DNA from: JBBPYA01 sp038200385 | Lineage (GTDB): Bacteria > Actinomycetota > Actinomycetes > Mycobacteriales > Geodermatophilaceae | DNA length: 40,281 nt | Direction: 5' to 3' | Assembly: GCA_038200385.1 (NCBI GenBank) | Contig: JBBPYA010000217.1 | Span: 1-40,281 of the forward strand | In this document: positions 1-6,898 of the stretch, piece by piece | Numbering within the stretch: position 1 is the stretch's first letter | Layout: each line of letters starts with the position of its first letter | The notes under the pieces: generated by a model | What the model saw: the letters and a program-made list of their open reading frames with translations, nothing else | Told to the model about the DNA's origin: nothing | Database searches by the model: none | Program-made: the position numbers and the translations under genes

Positions 1-78
1 GCGCTCGCGCAGCAGCGCCAGGATCCGCGCGTGCCGCGCGGACCTCGTCGCGGGCACCGATGCCGACAGCGACGACAT
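1..78 (-). CDS. argR: Arginine repressor ArgR, N-terminal fragment
   Basis: Only the first 26 codons lie in the window; the gene continues past its left edge. The minus-strand reading starts at ATG 78-76. After a short Ser/Ala-rich lead it gives the stretch TRSARHARILALLRER, which matches the first helix of the winged-helix DNA-binding domain of actinobacterial ArgR. It starts 2 nt after the argF stop, the usual place for argR in argCJBDFR operons. By family, ArgR binds ARG boxes with arginine as corepressor, so this gene would control its own operon through the site at 5273-5306. Too little is visible to judge whether the gene is intact. Confidence 0.82.
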   Translation of the reverse strand, partial: MSSLSASVPATRSARHARILALLRER

Positions 79-80
79 CC

Positions 81-1004
81 TCAGTCGACCTGCCCGAGCA
101 ACCAGGTCAGCAGCGCCTTTTGCGCGTGCAGCCGGTTCTCCGCCTCGTCCCACACCGCGCTCTGGGGTCCGTCGAGCACCCCCGCGCTGATCTCCTTGCC
201 GCGGTAGGCAGGCAGGCAGTGCAGGACGACGGCGTCGTTGCCGCGGGCCAGCGCGGCCCCGTCCAGCTGGTAGGGCAGGAACGGCTCGGCGCGGATCCCG
301 CCCTCGCCTTCCTGGCCCATGGACACCCAGGTGTCGGTGGCCAGGACGTCGGCGCCGTCGCAGGCCGCCGCGGCGTCCTCCAGGTGGGCCACCGAGCCGC
401 CGGTTCCGGCCGCGATCCCGGCGGCCCGGTCCAGGACGGTGGGGTCCGGCGGGTACGCCGCCGGCGAGGCGATCCGCACGTGCATGCCGGCCACCGCTCC
501 CCCGAGCAGGTAGGAGTGCGCCATGTTGTTGGCGCCGTCCCCGAGGTAGGTCAGGACCAGCCCGGCCAGCTCCTTCTTGCGTTCGCGCACCGTCTGCAGG
601 TCGGCCAGGATCTGGCAGGGGTGGAACAGGTCGGTCAGGGCGTTGACCACCGGGACCCGGCTGACCGCGGCCATCGCCTCGATCCGGTCCTGGCCGAACG
701 TCCGCCATACGATCGCGGCGCACTGGCGTTCGAGCACCCGGGTGGTGTCCTCGACCGGCTCGCCCCGGCCGAGCTGGGTCCCGACCGCGTCCAGGACCAG
801 GGGGTAGCCGCCGAGTTCGGCGATGCCGACGGCGAAGCTGACCCGGGTGCGCGTCGAGGGCTTGTCGAAGAGCACGGCCACCGCGCGGGGCCCCTCCAGC
901 GGGCGAGCGGCGAACCGGTCGGCCTTGAGGGTGTCGGCCAAGTCCAGGACGGCGGACTGCTCGTCCGGGGCGAGGTCGTCGTCGCGGCGGAAGTGGCGGG
1001 TCAT
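81..1004 (-). CDS. argF: Ornithine carbamoyltransferase ArgF
   Basis: Transfers the carbamoyl group of carbamoyl phosphate to ornithine, giving citrulline in arginine synthesis (cytosol). The 307 residues are the normal length. The carbamoyl-phosphate loop STRTR is at 50-54, HPCQ at 128-131, the ornithine-binding DTWVSMG at 224-230 and the catalytic HCLP at 262-265. The ATG at 1004 is chosen because it overlaps the argD stop as ATGA and places the first family block correctly; a longer reading upstream is only a shadow of argD. The gene belongs to the argCJBDFR operon. It also means the cell has a second carbamoyl-phosphate-using enzyme besides the carbamate kinase at 14.5 kb. Confidence 0.97.
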   Translation of the reverse strand: MTRHFRRDDDLAPDEQSAVLDLADTLKADRFAARPLEGPRAVAVLFDKPSTRTRVSFAVGIAELGGYPLVLDAVGTQLGRGEPVEDTTRVLERQCAAIVWRTFGQDRIEAMAAVSRVPVVNALTDLFHPCQILADLQTVRERKKELAGLVLTYLGDGANNMAHSYLLGGAVAGMHVRIASPAAYPPDPTVLDRAAGIAAGTGGSVAHLEDAAAACDGADVLATDTWVSMGQEGEGGIRAEPFLPYQLDGAALARGNDAVVLHCLPAYRGKEISAGVLDGPQSAVWDEAENRLHAQKALLTWLLGQVD

Positions 1005-2209
1005 GACGGCACTCCGGTCTCTGCCAGTGCCAGGCTCCCGAGCGCCGCGGGCAGCGCCGCGAGGAAGCCGTCGGCCTGCGCGTCGGTGAGGACGAGTGGC
1101 GGCGCGAGCCGGAGCACTCCGGGGGTCACGGCGTTGACGAGGTACCCGGCGGCCCGCAACCGCTCCTCGACCGCCGGTGCCCGATCCTGGCAGAGCACGA
1201 TCCCCAACAGCAGGCCGGCACCGCGCACCTGGGCCACGAGCGGGTGGCGCAGGGCCTCGATCCCGGCCCGGATCCGGGCGCCGAGGACGGCGGCCCGCCC
1301 GGGCAGGTCGGCCCGCTCGACGACGTCGAGCACCGCGAGGGCGGCGGCCGCGCAGACCGGGTTCCCGCCAAAGGTCGAGCCGTGACTGCCCGGCCCGAGC
1401 AGCGCGCCGGCCGCCCCGAAGCCGAGGCAGGCGCCGATCGGGAGGCCGCCGCCGAGGCCCTTGGCCAGGGTGAGCAGGTCCGGCCCGATGTCCTCGGCCT
1501 GGTGGGCGAACATGGTCCCGGTCCGGCCGATCCCGGTCTGCACCTCGTCCAGGCACAGCAGCACGCCGCGCTCCGCGGTGAGCCGCCGCGCGGCCCTGAG
1601 GTACCCCGGCGGGGCAGGGACGACCCCGCCCTCCCCCAGCACCGGCTCCAGCACGAGCATCGCGGTGTCGGCGTCCAGCGCGGCGTCCAGGGCGGCCACG
1701 TCGCCGTACGGGACGTGCACGACGTCGCCGGGCAGCGGGCGGAACGGCGCCTGCTTGGCCGCTTGCCCGGTCAGCGCCAGGGCACCCATGGTGCGGCCGT
1801 GGAAGGAACCCTCGGCGGCCACGACCCGGGTCCGCCCGGTACGCCGGGAGGCCTTGAACGCCGCCTCGACGGCCTCCGCCCCCGAGTTGGCGAAGAACAC
1901 CCGGCCGTCCCGCCCGGCCAGCGCCAGCAACCGCTCGGCCAGCCGGACCACGGGTTCGGTGATCGCGAGATTCGAGACGTGCCCGAGGGTGGCGAGCTGG
2001 CGGGACACCGCCTGCAGTACCGCCGGGTGGGCGTGGCCGAGGACGTTGACCGCGATGCCGCCGACGAGGTCGACGTACTCCCGGCCGTCGGCGTCCCACA
2101 CGCAGGCACCGGACCCGCGGACCAGCGCGATCCGCGGCGTGCCGTAGTTGTCCATCAGCGCGCCCTGCCAGCGGGACGTCAGCTCGGCGCTGCTCGGCCG
2201 GGCGCTCAT
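1001..2209 (-). CDS. argD: Acetylornithine aminotransferase ArgD
   Basis: PLP-dependent class III aminotransferase that makes N-acetylornithine from N-acetylglutamate semialdehyde and glutamate. The 402 residues fit the family. NSGAEA at 108-113 begins the PLP phosphate site, DEVQ at 221-224 holds the aspartate that contacts the pyridine nitrogen, and Lys250 in TLAKGLGGG is the Schiff-base lysine. The ATG at 2209 overlaps the argB stop by 4 bp (ATGA) and the stop overlaps the argF start the same way, so the operon is translationally coupled here. ArgD homologues can also act on succinyldiaminopimelate; that side activity cannot be judged from sequence. Confidence 0.97.
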   Translation of the reverse strand: MSARPSSAELTSRWQGALMDNYGTPRIALVRGSGACVWDADGREYVDLVGGIAVNVLGHAHPAVLQAVSRQLATLGHVSNLAITEPVVRLAERLLALAGRDGRVFFANSGAEAVEAAFKASRRTGRTRVVAAEGSFHGRTMGALALTGQAAKQAPFRPLPGDVVHVPYGDVAALDAALDADTAMLVLEPVLGEGGVVPAPPGYLRAARRLTAERGVLLCLDEVQTGIGRTGTMFAHQAEDIGPDLLTLAKGLGGGLPIGACLGFGAAGALLGPGSHGSTFGGNPVCAAAALAVLDVVERADLPGRAAVLGARIRAGIEALRHPLVAQVRGAGLLLGIVLCQDRAPAVEERLRAAGYLVNAVTPGVLRLAPPLVLTDAQADGFLAALPAALGSLALAETGVPS

Positions 2210-3105
2210 CTGGTCACCATGCTGCCCACGCCCTCGTCGGTGAACACCTCGAGCAGTACGGCGTGCGGTACCCGACCGTCGATGACCGACGCGCCCGGGA
2301 CACCGCCCTCGACGGCGCGCAGGCAGGCCTCCATCTTCGGGCGCATACCGCTGTCCAGACCGGGCAGCAGCTCGGCCAACCGGGCCGGCGACAGGTGCGG
2401 GACGAGGTGCTCGCGGGCCGGCCAGTCGGCGTACAGGCCGGCCACGTCGGTGAGCACGACCAGCCGGGCGGCCTCCAGCGCGATGGCCAGCGCCGCCGCT
2501 GCGGTGTCGGCGTTGAGGTTGTGCACCTGCCCGGCGATGTCGGGCGCGACCGAGGAGATCACCGGGATCCGGCCGGCCCCGATCAGATCGTGCAGCGGGC
2601 GTGGATCCACCGCAACCACGTCCCCGACCAGACCCAGATCGACGTCCCGGCCGTCGATGCGGGCGGTGTGCCGGGCCGCGGTGAGCAGGTGCGCGTCCTC
2701 ACCGGACATGCCGACGGCGTACGGGCCGTGCTCGTTGATCAGGCCCACGAGTTCGCGGCCGACCTGCCCGACGAGCACCATCCGGACGACGTCGATGCTC
2801 TCCTCGGTCGTGACCCGCAGGCCGGCCTGGAACTCACTGGCGATCCCCAGCCGGTCCAGCATCGCCGAGATCTGCGGGCCGCCGCCGTGCACCACGACCG
2901 GGTGGATGCCGACGTGCCGGAGGAAGACCATGTCCGCGGCGAAGGCCCGCCGCAGGTCGGGGTCGGCCATCGCGTGGCCGCCGTACTTGACCACGATCGT
3001 CGTGCCGTGCCAGCGCTGCAGCCAGGGCAGCGCCTCGATCAGGACGGCGGCCTTGGCCGATGCGGACAGCGTGACCTCCTGCGGCGGCGCGGAGCGGGCG
3101 GTCAC
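2206..3105 (-). CDS. argB: Acetylglutamate kinase ArgB
   Basis: Phosphorylates N-acetylglutamate with ATP, the usual feedback-controlled step of arginine synthesis. The 299 residues are standard. KYGGHAM at 40-46 and VHGGGPQI at 72-79 are the nucleotide and acetylglutamate glycine loops of the amino-acid kinase fold. The start is GTG 3105-3103, which shares GTGA with the argJ stop; the longer open frame upstream lies antisense or out of frame to argJ and has no family similarity. Arginine sensitivity is expected for the family but no diagnostic residue is claimed here. Confidence 0.96.
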   Translation of the reverse strand: MTARSAPPQEVTLSASAKAAVLIEALPWLQRWHGTTIVVKYGGHAMADPDLRRAFAADMVFLRHVGIHPVVVHGGGPQISAMLDRLGIASEFQAGLRVTTEESIDVVRMVLVGQVGRELVGLINEHGPYAVGMSGEDAHLLTAARHTARIDGRDVDLGLVGDVVAVDPRPLHDLIGAGRIPVISSVAPDIAGQVHNLNADTAAAALAIALEAARLVVLTDVAGLYADWPAREHLVPHLSPARLAELLPGLDSGMRPKMEACLRAVEGGVPGASVIDGRVPHAVLLEVFTDEGVGSMVTR

Positions 3106-4250
3106 GTCGAGTACGCCGAGTTCTCGTGCACGTAGGCCACGCTCAGGTCGGTCGTCCACACCGTCGCCTGCTCCGTGCCGGCGTCGAGGTCGATCGTGAT
3201 CTCGACGTCCCGCCCGGACAGGTCGACGGCCTCCCGCTGCGCCGCGGCGGCCCCATGGGCGCAGACCCGCACGCCGTTCATCGTCACCGCCAGCCGGTCG
3301 GGCTCGAAGGCGGCGCGGGTCGTCCCGACCGCGGCGAGGACCCGACCCCAGTTCGGGTCGCTGCCGTACAGCGCGCACTTGAGCAGGCTGTTCCGGGCCA
3401 CCGCCCGGGCGACCTGTACGGCGTCGTCCTCGGTGGCCGCCGAGCACACCTGGATCCGGACCTGCTTGGTGGCGCCCTCGGCGTCGGCGAGCAGCTGACC
3501 GGCCAGGTCGGCGCACAGCCCGGTCAGCGCCGCGCCGAACTCCGCGGCCCTGGCCGGGACGCCGGACGCCCCGCTGGCCAGCAGCAGGACGGTGTCGTTG
3601 GTCGACAGGCACCCGTCGGCGTCCAGCCGCTCGAAGGTGCGCCCGACCGCCTGCCGCAGGCAGGCGTCGGCCTCGGCCGGCTCCAGGGCGGCGTCGGTAG
3701 TGATCACCGCAAGCATGGTGGCCAGGGCCGGGGCCAGCATGCCTGCGCCCTTGGCCATGCCGCCGGCCGTCCAGCCGGAGCCGCGGACCGTGGCCTGCTT
3801 GCGGACCGTGTCGGTGGTCCGGATCGCCTCCGCCGCCGCCGCACCGCCGTCGTCGGTCAATCCGGCGACCGCGGCATCCACGCCGGGCAGCAACGCGGCC
3901 AGGTCCAGGCGCTGGCCAATCAGCCCGGTGGAGCAGACGGCGACCTCGACCGCACCGATCCCGAGCGCGGCCGCGGCCCGCTCGGCGGTGGCGTGGGTGT
4001 CCTGGAAGCCGGCCGGACCGGTGCAGGCGTTCGCCCCGCCGGAGTTCAGCACGACCGCGCGGACGGCGCCGGCCCGCAGGACCTGCTGCGTCCAGAGCCC
4101 CGGCGCGGCCGTGACCCGGTTCGTGGTGAGCACCCCGGCGGCGCAGCGCCGCGGACCGTCGTTGACGACGACCGCGACGTCCCGTCCGGCGCTCTTGAGC
4201 CCGGCGGCGACCCCGCCGGCGCGGAACCCGGCCGCGGCGGTCACGCTCAC
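3102..4250 (-). CDS. argJ: Bifunctional ornithine acetyltransferase/N-acetylglutamate synthase ArgJ
   Basis: Recycles the acetyl group from acetylornithine to glutamate; bifunctional members also use acetyl-CoA. The precursor of 382 residues should cut itself between Ala177 and Thr178 in the ATML stretch just after KGAGM (167-171), making Thr178 the new N-terminal nucleophile. All these residues are present. The GTG start at 4250 overlaps the argC stop as GTGA. A second in-frame GTG lies two codons downstream, so the exact first residue is uncertain by two. ArgJ with no argA or argE seen nearby points to the cyclic acetyl pathway usual in actinobacteria. Confidence 0.95.
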   Translation of the reverse strand: MSVTAAAGFRAGGVAAGLKSAGRDVAVVVNDGPRRCAAGVLTTNRVTAAPGLWTQQVLRAGAVRAVVLNSGGANACTGPAGFQDTHATAERAAAALGIGAVEVAVCSTGLIGQRLDLAALLPGVDAAVAGLTDDGGAAAAEAIRTTDTVRKQATVRGSGWTAGGMAKGAGMLAPALATMLAVITTDAALEPAEADACLRQAVGRTFERLDADGCLSTNDTVLLLASGASGVPARAAEFGAALTGLCADLAGQLLADAEGATKQVRIQVCSAATEDDAVQVARAVARNSLLKCALYGSDPNWGRVLAAVGTTRAAFEPDRLAVTMNGVRVCAHGAAAAQREAVDLSGRDVEITIDLDAGTEQATVWTTDLSVAYVHENSAYST

Positions 4251-5272
4251 GGCGCCAGCCCGACGGTGCTCAGGCCGGCGATCTCGGGCCGGCCGAGGGC
4301 CAGGTTGGCGCACTGCAGGGCCGCGCCCGCGGTGCCCTTGGTCAGGTTGTCCAGGGCGGACACGGCAACCACCCGACCGGCGTGTTCGTCGAGGGCGACC
4401 TGGAGGTGGACCGCGTTGGACCCGACGGTGGCGGCGGTGGCCGGCCACGACCCGGCCGGCAGCAGGTGCACGAAGGGTTCGTCGGCGTAGGCCTCGACGT
4501 AGGTCCGGCGGACCTGTTCCGCGCTGACACCGACCACCGCCGGGGCGCTCGTCGTGGCCAGGATGCCTCGGGACATCGGCACCAGCATCGGTGTGAACGA
4601 GACCCGCACCGGTGAGCCGGTGAGCAGGGCGAGGTTCTGCACGATCTCCGGCGTGTGCCGGTGGCCGCCGCCGACGCCGTACGCGCTGGCCGAGCCCAGG
4701 ACCTCAGAACCCAGCAGGTGCGAGCGCGCCGCCCGGCCCGCACCGGACGTGCCGCTGGCCGCGACCGCCACGACGTCGGGGCGGACCAGGCCGGCCGCGA
4801 CGGCCGGTGCCATGGCCAGGGTCACCGCGGCCGGGTAGCACCCGGGCACGGCGATCCGGCGGGCGCCGGCCAGTTTGCCGCGCGCGCCGGGTAGCTCGGG
4901 CAGCCCGTACGGCCAGCTGCCGGCGTGCTCCCCGCCGTACCACCGGTGCCAGGCGGCCGGATCGGAGAGCCGGAAGTCCGCCCCGCAGTCGACGACCACG
5001 CAGTCCGCCGGCAGCGCCGCGGCCACCGCGGCGGACTCCCCGTGCGGCAGCGCGAGGAAGACCAGGTCGTGGCCGGCGAGCGCCTCGGGGGTGGTCGCGG
5101 CCAGTACCCGGTCGGCCAGCGGCAGCAACTGGGGGTGGTGCCGGTGCAGCAGGGTGCCGGCGCTGGACCCGGCGCTCAGCGTGCCGATCCGGAACTCGGG
5201 TGCGCCCAGTAGCAGGCGGAGCAGTTCACCGCCGACGTACCCGCTGGCACCGGCGACCGCGACCCTGACCAC
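4247..5272 (-). CDS. argC: N-acetyl-gamma-glutamyl-phosphate reductase ArgC
   Basis: NADPH-dependent reduction of N-acetylglutamyl phosphate to the semialdehyde. The 341 residues match type 1 ArgC. GASGYVG at 8-14 is the dinucleotide-binding turn, VDCGADFRL (about 94-102) a family block, Cys145 in VPGCYP the catalytic thiol, and GHRHTPE near 203-209 holds the active-site histidine. It is the first gene of the operon. GTG 5272-5270 is the first in-frame start and sits directly against an ArgR-type inverted repeat (5273-5286). A box CATACT ends 6 nt before the GTG, so the message may be leaderless with the operator covering the promoter. Confidence 0.96.
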   Translation of the reverse strand: MVRVAVAGASGYVGGELLRLLLGAPEFRIGTLSAGSSAGTLLHRHHPQLLPLADRVLAATTPEALAGHDLVFLALPHGESAAVAAALPADCVVVDCGADFRLSDPAAWHRWYGGEHAGSWPYGLPELPGARGKLAGARRIAVPGCYPAAVTLAMAPAVAAGLVRPDVVAVAASGTSGAGRAARSHLLGSEVLGSASAYGVGGGHRHTPEIVQNLALLTGSPVRVSFTPMLVPMSRGILATTSAPAVVGVSAEQVRRTYVEAYADEPFVHLLPAGSWPATAATVGSNAVHLQVALDEHAGRVVAVSALDNLTKGTAGAALQCANLALGRPEIAGLSTVGLAP

Positions 5273-5306
5273 TGCATGAGTATGCAGGGAGCAGGATCGT
5301 TATGCA
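5273..5306. promoter_or_regulatory. ARG box(es) and argC promoter
   Basis: Positions 5273-5286 form a perfect inverted repeat TGCAT-GAGT-ATGCA, the half-site expected for ArgR boxes in actinobacteria. A further half-site, TATGCA, is at 5301-5306, so a tandem pair is possible. The first box touches the argC GTG and contains its likely -10 element on the minus strand, so bound repressor would block initiation directly. Confidence 0.75.
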
Positions 5307-5308
5307 AC

Positions 5309-5689
5309 TCAGGTGGCCAGCGGCGGGGGCGAAGGCTCCTTGAACCGGGTGCCGATCGTCAGCAGCAGGTGCACGACGCCGACGATGATGAAGACCGCGG
5401 TCGGCGCGCCCTCGCCACTGAAGCCGAAGATGAACGGCGAGGCGATCAGGAACGCGGCCAACGCGTAGTCGATGGCGGCATGGACCGTCAGCGGGATCGA
5501 GTCGATCAAGCTGCTGGTACCGACGGTCGCCGCGGCCAGGATCAGGACCAGGACCCCCACGACGATGGACACGCCGACGGCGAAGTTGTTGTCGTAGCCG
5601 AGGATGAACGGGAACGCGACGAACAACGCGCCCACGACGTACTCGAGCAACCCGTGCAACCCCCTGGGGATGGGCCCGTCTCGCAGCAT
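5309..5689 (-). CDS. Small four-helix membrane protein with internal duplication (SPW-repeat-like)
   Basis: A 126-residue protein made of two similar halves, about residues 12-55 and 70-113. Each half begins with His and an acidic residue plus Tyr (HGLLEY, HAAIDY), then has a hydrophobic helix ending in FPFILGY or SPFIFGF, a short polar loop, and a second hydrophobic helix. The pattern resembles SPW-repeat membrane proteins (PF03779), although the Trp of the name is replaced by Phe. Four transmembrane segments and no signal peptide are predicted by eye. The ATG at 5689 follows TACGGT (5696-5701) by 6 nt, so translation may be leaderless. The gene ends just upstream of the argC operator but is a separate unit. 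Function unknown. Confidence 0.7.
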   Translation of the reverse strand: MLRDGPIPRGLHGLLEYVVGALFVAFPFILGYDNNFAVGVSIVVGVLVLILAAATVGTSSLIDSIPLTVHAAIDYALAAFLIASPFIFGFSGEGAPTAVFIIVGVVHLLLTIGTRFKEPSPPPLAT

Positions 5690-5695
5690 GTGCTC

Positions 5696-5769
5696 ACCGT
5701 AGCCGTCGTAGCCGTCGTGGCCGTCGTTGGGCGCGCAACGAGTCGTGTCGGGGCATCGACGGCTACCCT
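5696..5769. promoter_or_regulatory. Divergent leaderless-type promoters
   Basis: On the minus strand TACGGT (5696-5701) ends 6 nt before the ATG of the membrane protein. On the plus strand TACCCT (5764-5769) ends 6 nt before GTG 5776 of the amidase. Both fit the TAnnnT -10 pattern with transcription starting at the start codon. No convincing -35 box is seen. Confidence 0.5.
5701..5727. repeat. 9-bp tandem repeat, three copies
   Basis: AGCCGTCGT occurs at 5701-5709 and 5710-5718, with a one-base variant (GGCCGTCGT) at 5719-5727. The repeat sits in the spacer between two divergent genes, directly upstream of the membrane-protein promoter. It could be spacer slippage or repeated regulator sites; nothing decides between these. 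Confidence 0.6.
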
Positions 5770-5775
5770 GCCGTG

Positions 5776-6891
5776 GTGAGCCTGCCGGACCGGACCTGGA
5801 TCGTGCGGCTGGACGAGGCCGGGCAGGGTCCGCGGCTGGCGGTCAAGGACGCGATCGACGTCGCCGGGGTGCCGACCACGATGGGCTGCGCCGCAATCGC
5901 CGACGTGGCCGAGCCGGCCGCGGCCGACGCCGGATGCGTGGCGACGGCGCGGGCGGCCGGCGCGCGGGTGGTCGGCAAGGCGAACCTGCACGAGCTCTGC
6001 TACGGCGTCACCGGCATCAACCCGTGGTACGGCACGCCGGTGAATCCGCTGGCTCCCGGGCTGGTCCCCGGCGGGTCCTCCAGCGGCTCGGCGGTCGCCG
6101 TCGCGACGGAGGAGGCCGACGTCGGGTTCGGCACCGACACCGGAGGCTCGGTGCGCATCCCGGCCGCGTGCTGCGGGATCGTCGGGCTGAAGACGACCTG
6201 GGGCCGGATCTCCCTGGACGGCGTGGGCGCGCTGGCACCGACGCTGGACACCGTCGGGCCGCTGGCCCTCGACATGGCGGGTGTGGTGGCGGGGATGCGG
6301 CTGCTGGAGCCCGGCTTCGGGCCGGCCGGCACGGTCACCGCCGTCGGCCGGGTACGCCGGCCGGGCGCCGACCCGGCCCTGGAGCAGCTCGTGGACCGGG
6401 TGCTCGCCGATTGGGAGGTCGACGTCGTCGACGTCGAGCTGCCCGGCTGGGTGATGGCCGACCACGCCTTCGAGGTGCTGATCGGCTTGGAGGCCTATAC
6501 CGCGGACCGGCACCTGCTCGAGCGCAGCCCGGATCGGGTCGGGGCCCTCGTCTCGCGCCGGGTGCTGGACGGCGCCGCGCTGGGCTCGGGGGACCGCGGG
6601 AAGGCACTGCGGGCCCGGCTGGCCTGGCAGCACGAGCTGGACCGGGTGTTCGACCGGGTCCAGGTCCTGGCGCTGCCCACCCTCGGCGTCGCCGTACCCG
6701 AGGTCGACGACGGCACCTCGCGGCCCCCGCTCAACCAGCTCACCCGGACGGTCAACCTGGCGGGGACGCCGGCGCTGGCCCTCCCCCTCGGCGGCCCCGG
6801 CGAGAGCCTGCAGCTCGTCGGGCCCTGGAACGGCGAGGAGTTGCTCTGCGCGGCCGGCCTGGCCGCCGAGCAGGCGGTCGCGGCCGGCTGA
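5776..6891 (+). CDS. Amidase-signature family hydrolase, short form
   Basis: Hydrolyses an amide bond with the Ser-cisSer-Lys triad of the amidase-signature family (GatA, AtzF, malonamidase relatives). Visible are Lys24 in AVKDAIDVAG, GGSSSGS at 99-105 with the bridging serine, and Ser125 of GTDTGGS as nucleophile. GLKTTWGR (about 138-144) and GTPALALPLG near the end are typical. At 371 residues it is shorter than most (450-500), the size of small-molecule amidases. GTG 5776 is preferred over GTG 5773 because it lies 6 nt after TACCCT. Substrate unknown. Malonamidase E2, a small member of this family, cleaves malonamate, so a link to the island at 27-38 kb is possible but not shown by position. 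Confidence 0.88.
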   Translation: MSLPDRTWIVRLDEAGQGPRLAVKDAIDVAGVPTTMGCAAIADVAEPAAADAGCVATARAAGARVVGKANLHELCYGVTGINPWYGTPVNPLAPGLVPGGSSSGSAVAVATEEADVGFGTDTGGSVRIPAACCGIVGLKTTWGRISLDGVGALAPTLDTVGPLALDMAGVVAGMRLLEPGFGPAGTVTAVGRVRRPGADPALEQLVDRVLADWEVDVVDVELPGWVMADHAFEVLIGLEAYTADRHLLERSPDRVGALVSRRVLDGAALGSGDRGKALRARLAWQHELDRVFDRVQVLALPTLGVAVPEVDDGTSRPPLNQLTRTVNLAGTPALALPLGGPGESLQLVGPWNGEELLCAAGLAAEQAVAAG

Positions 6892-6898
6892 CCGGGCG

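Noticed and set aside
1244..3199. Long plus-strand open frame of 651 codons across argD and argB
   Set aside because: It is antisense to genes with full catalytic motifs and its composition (Arg, Pro and Ala-rich) is that of a GC-driven shadow.
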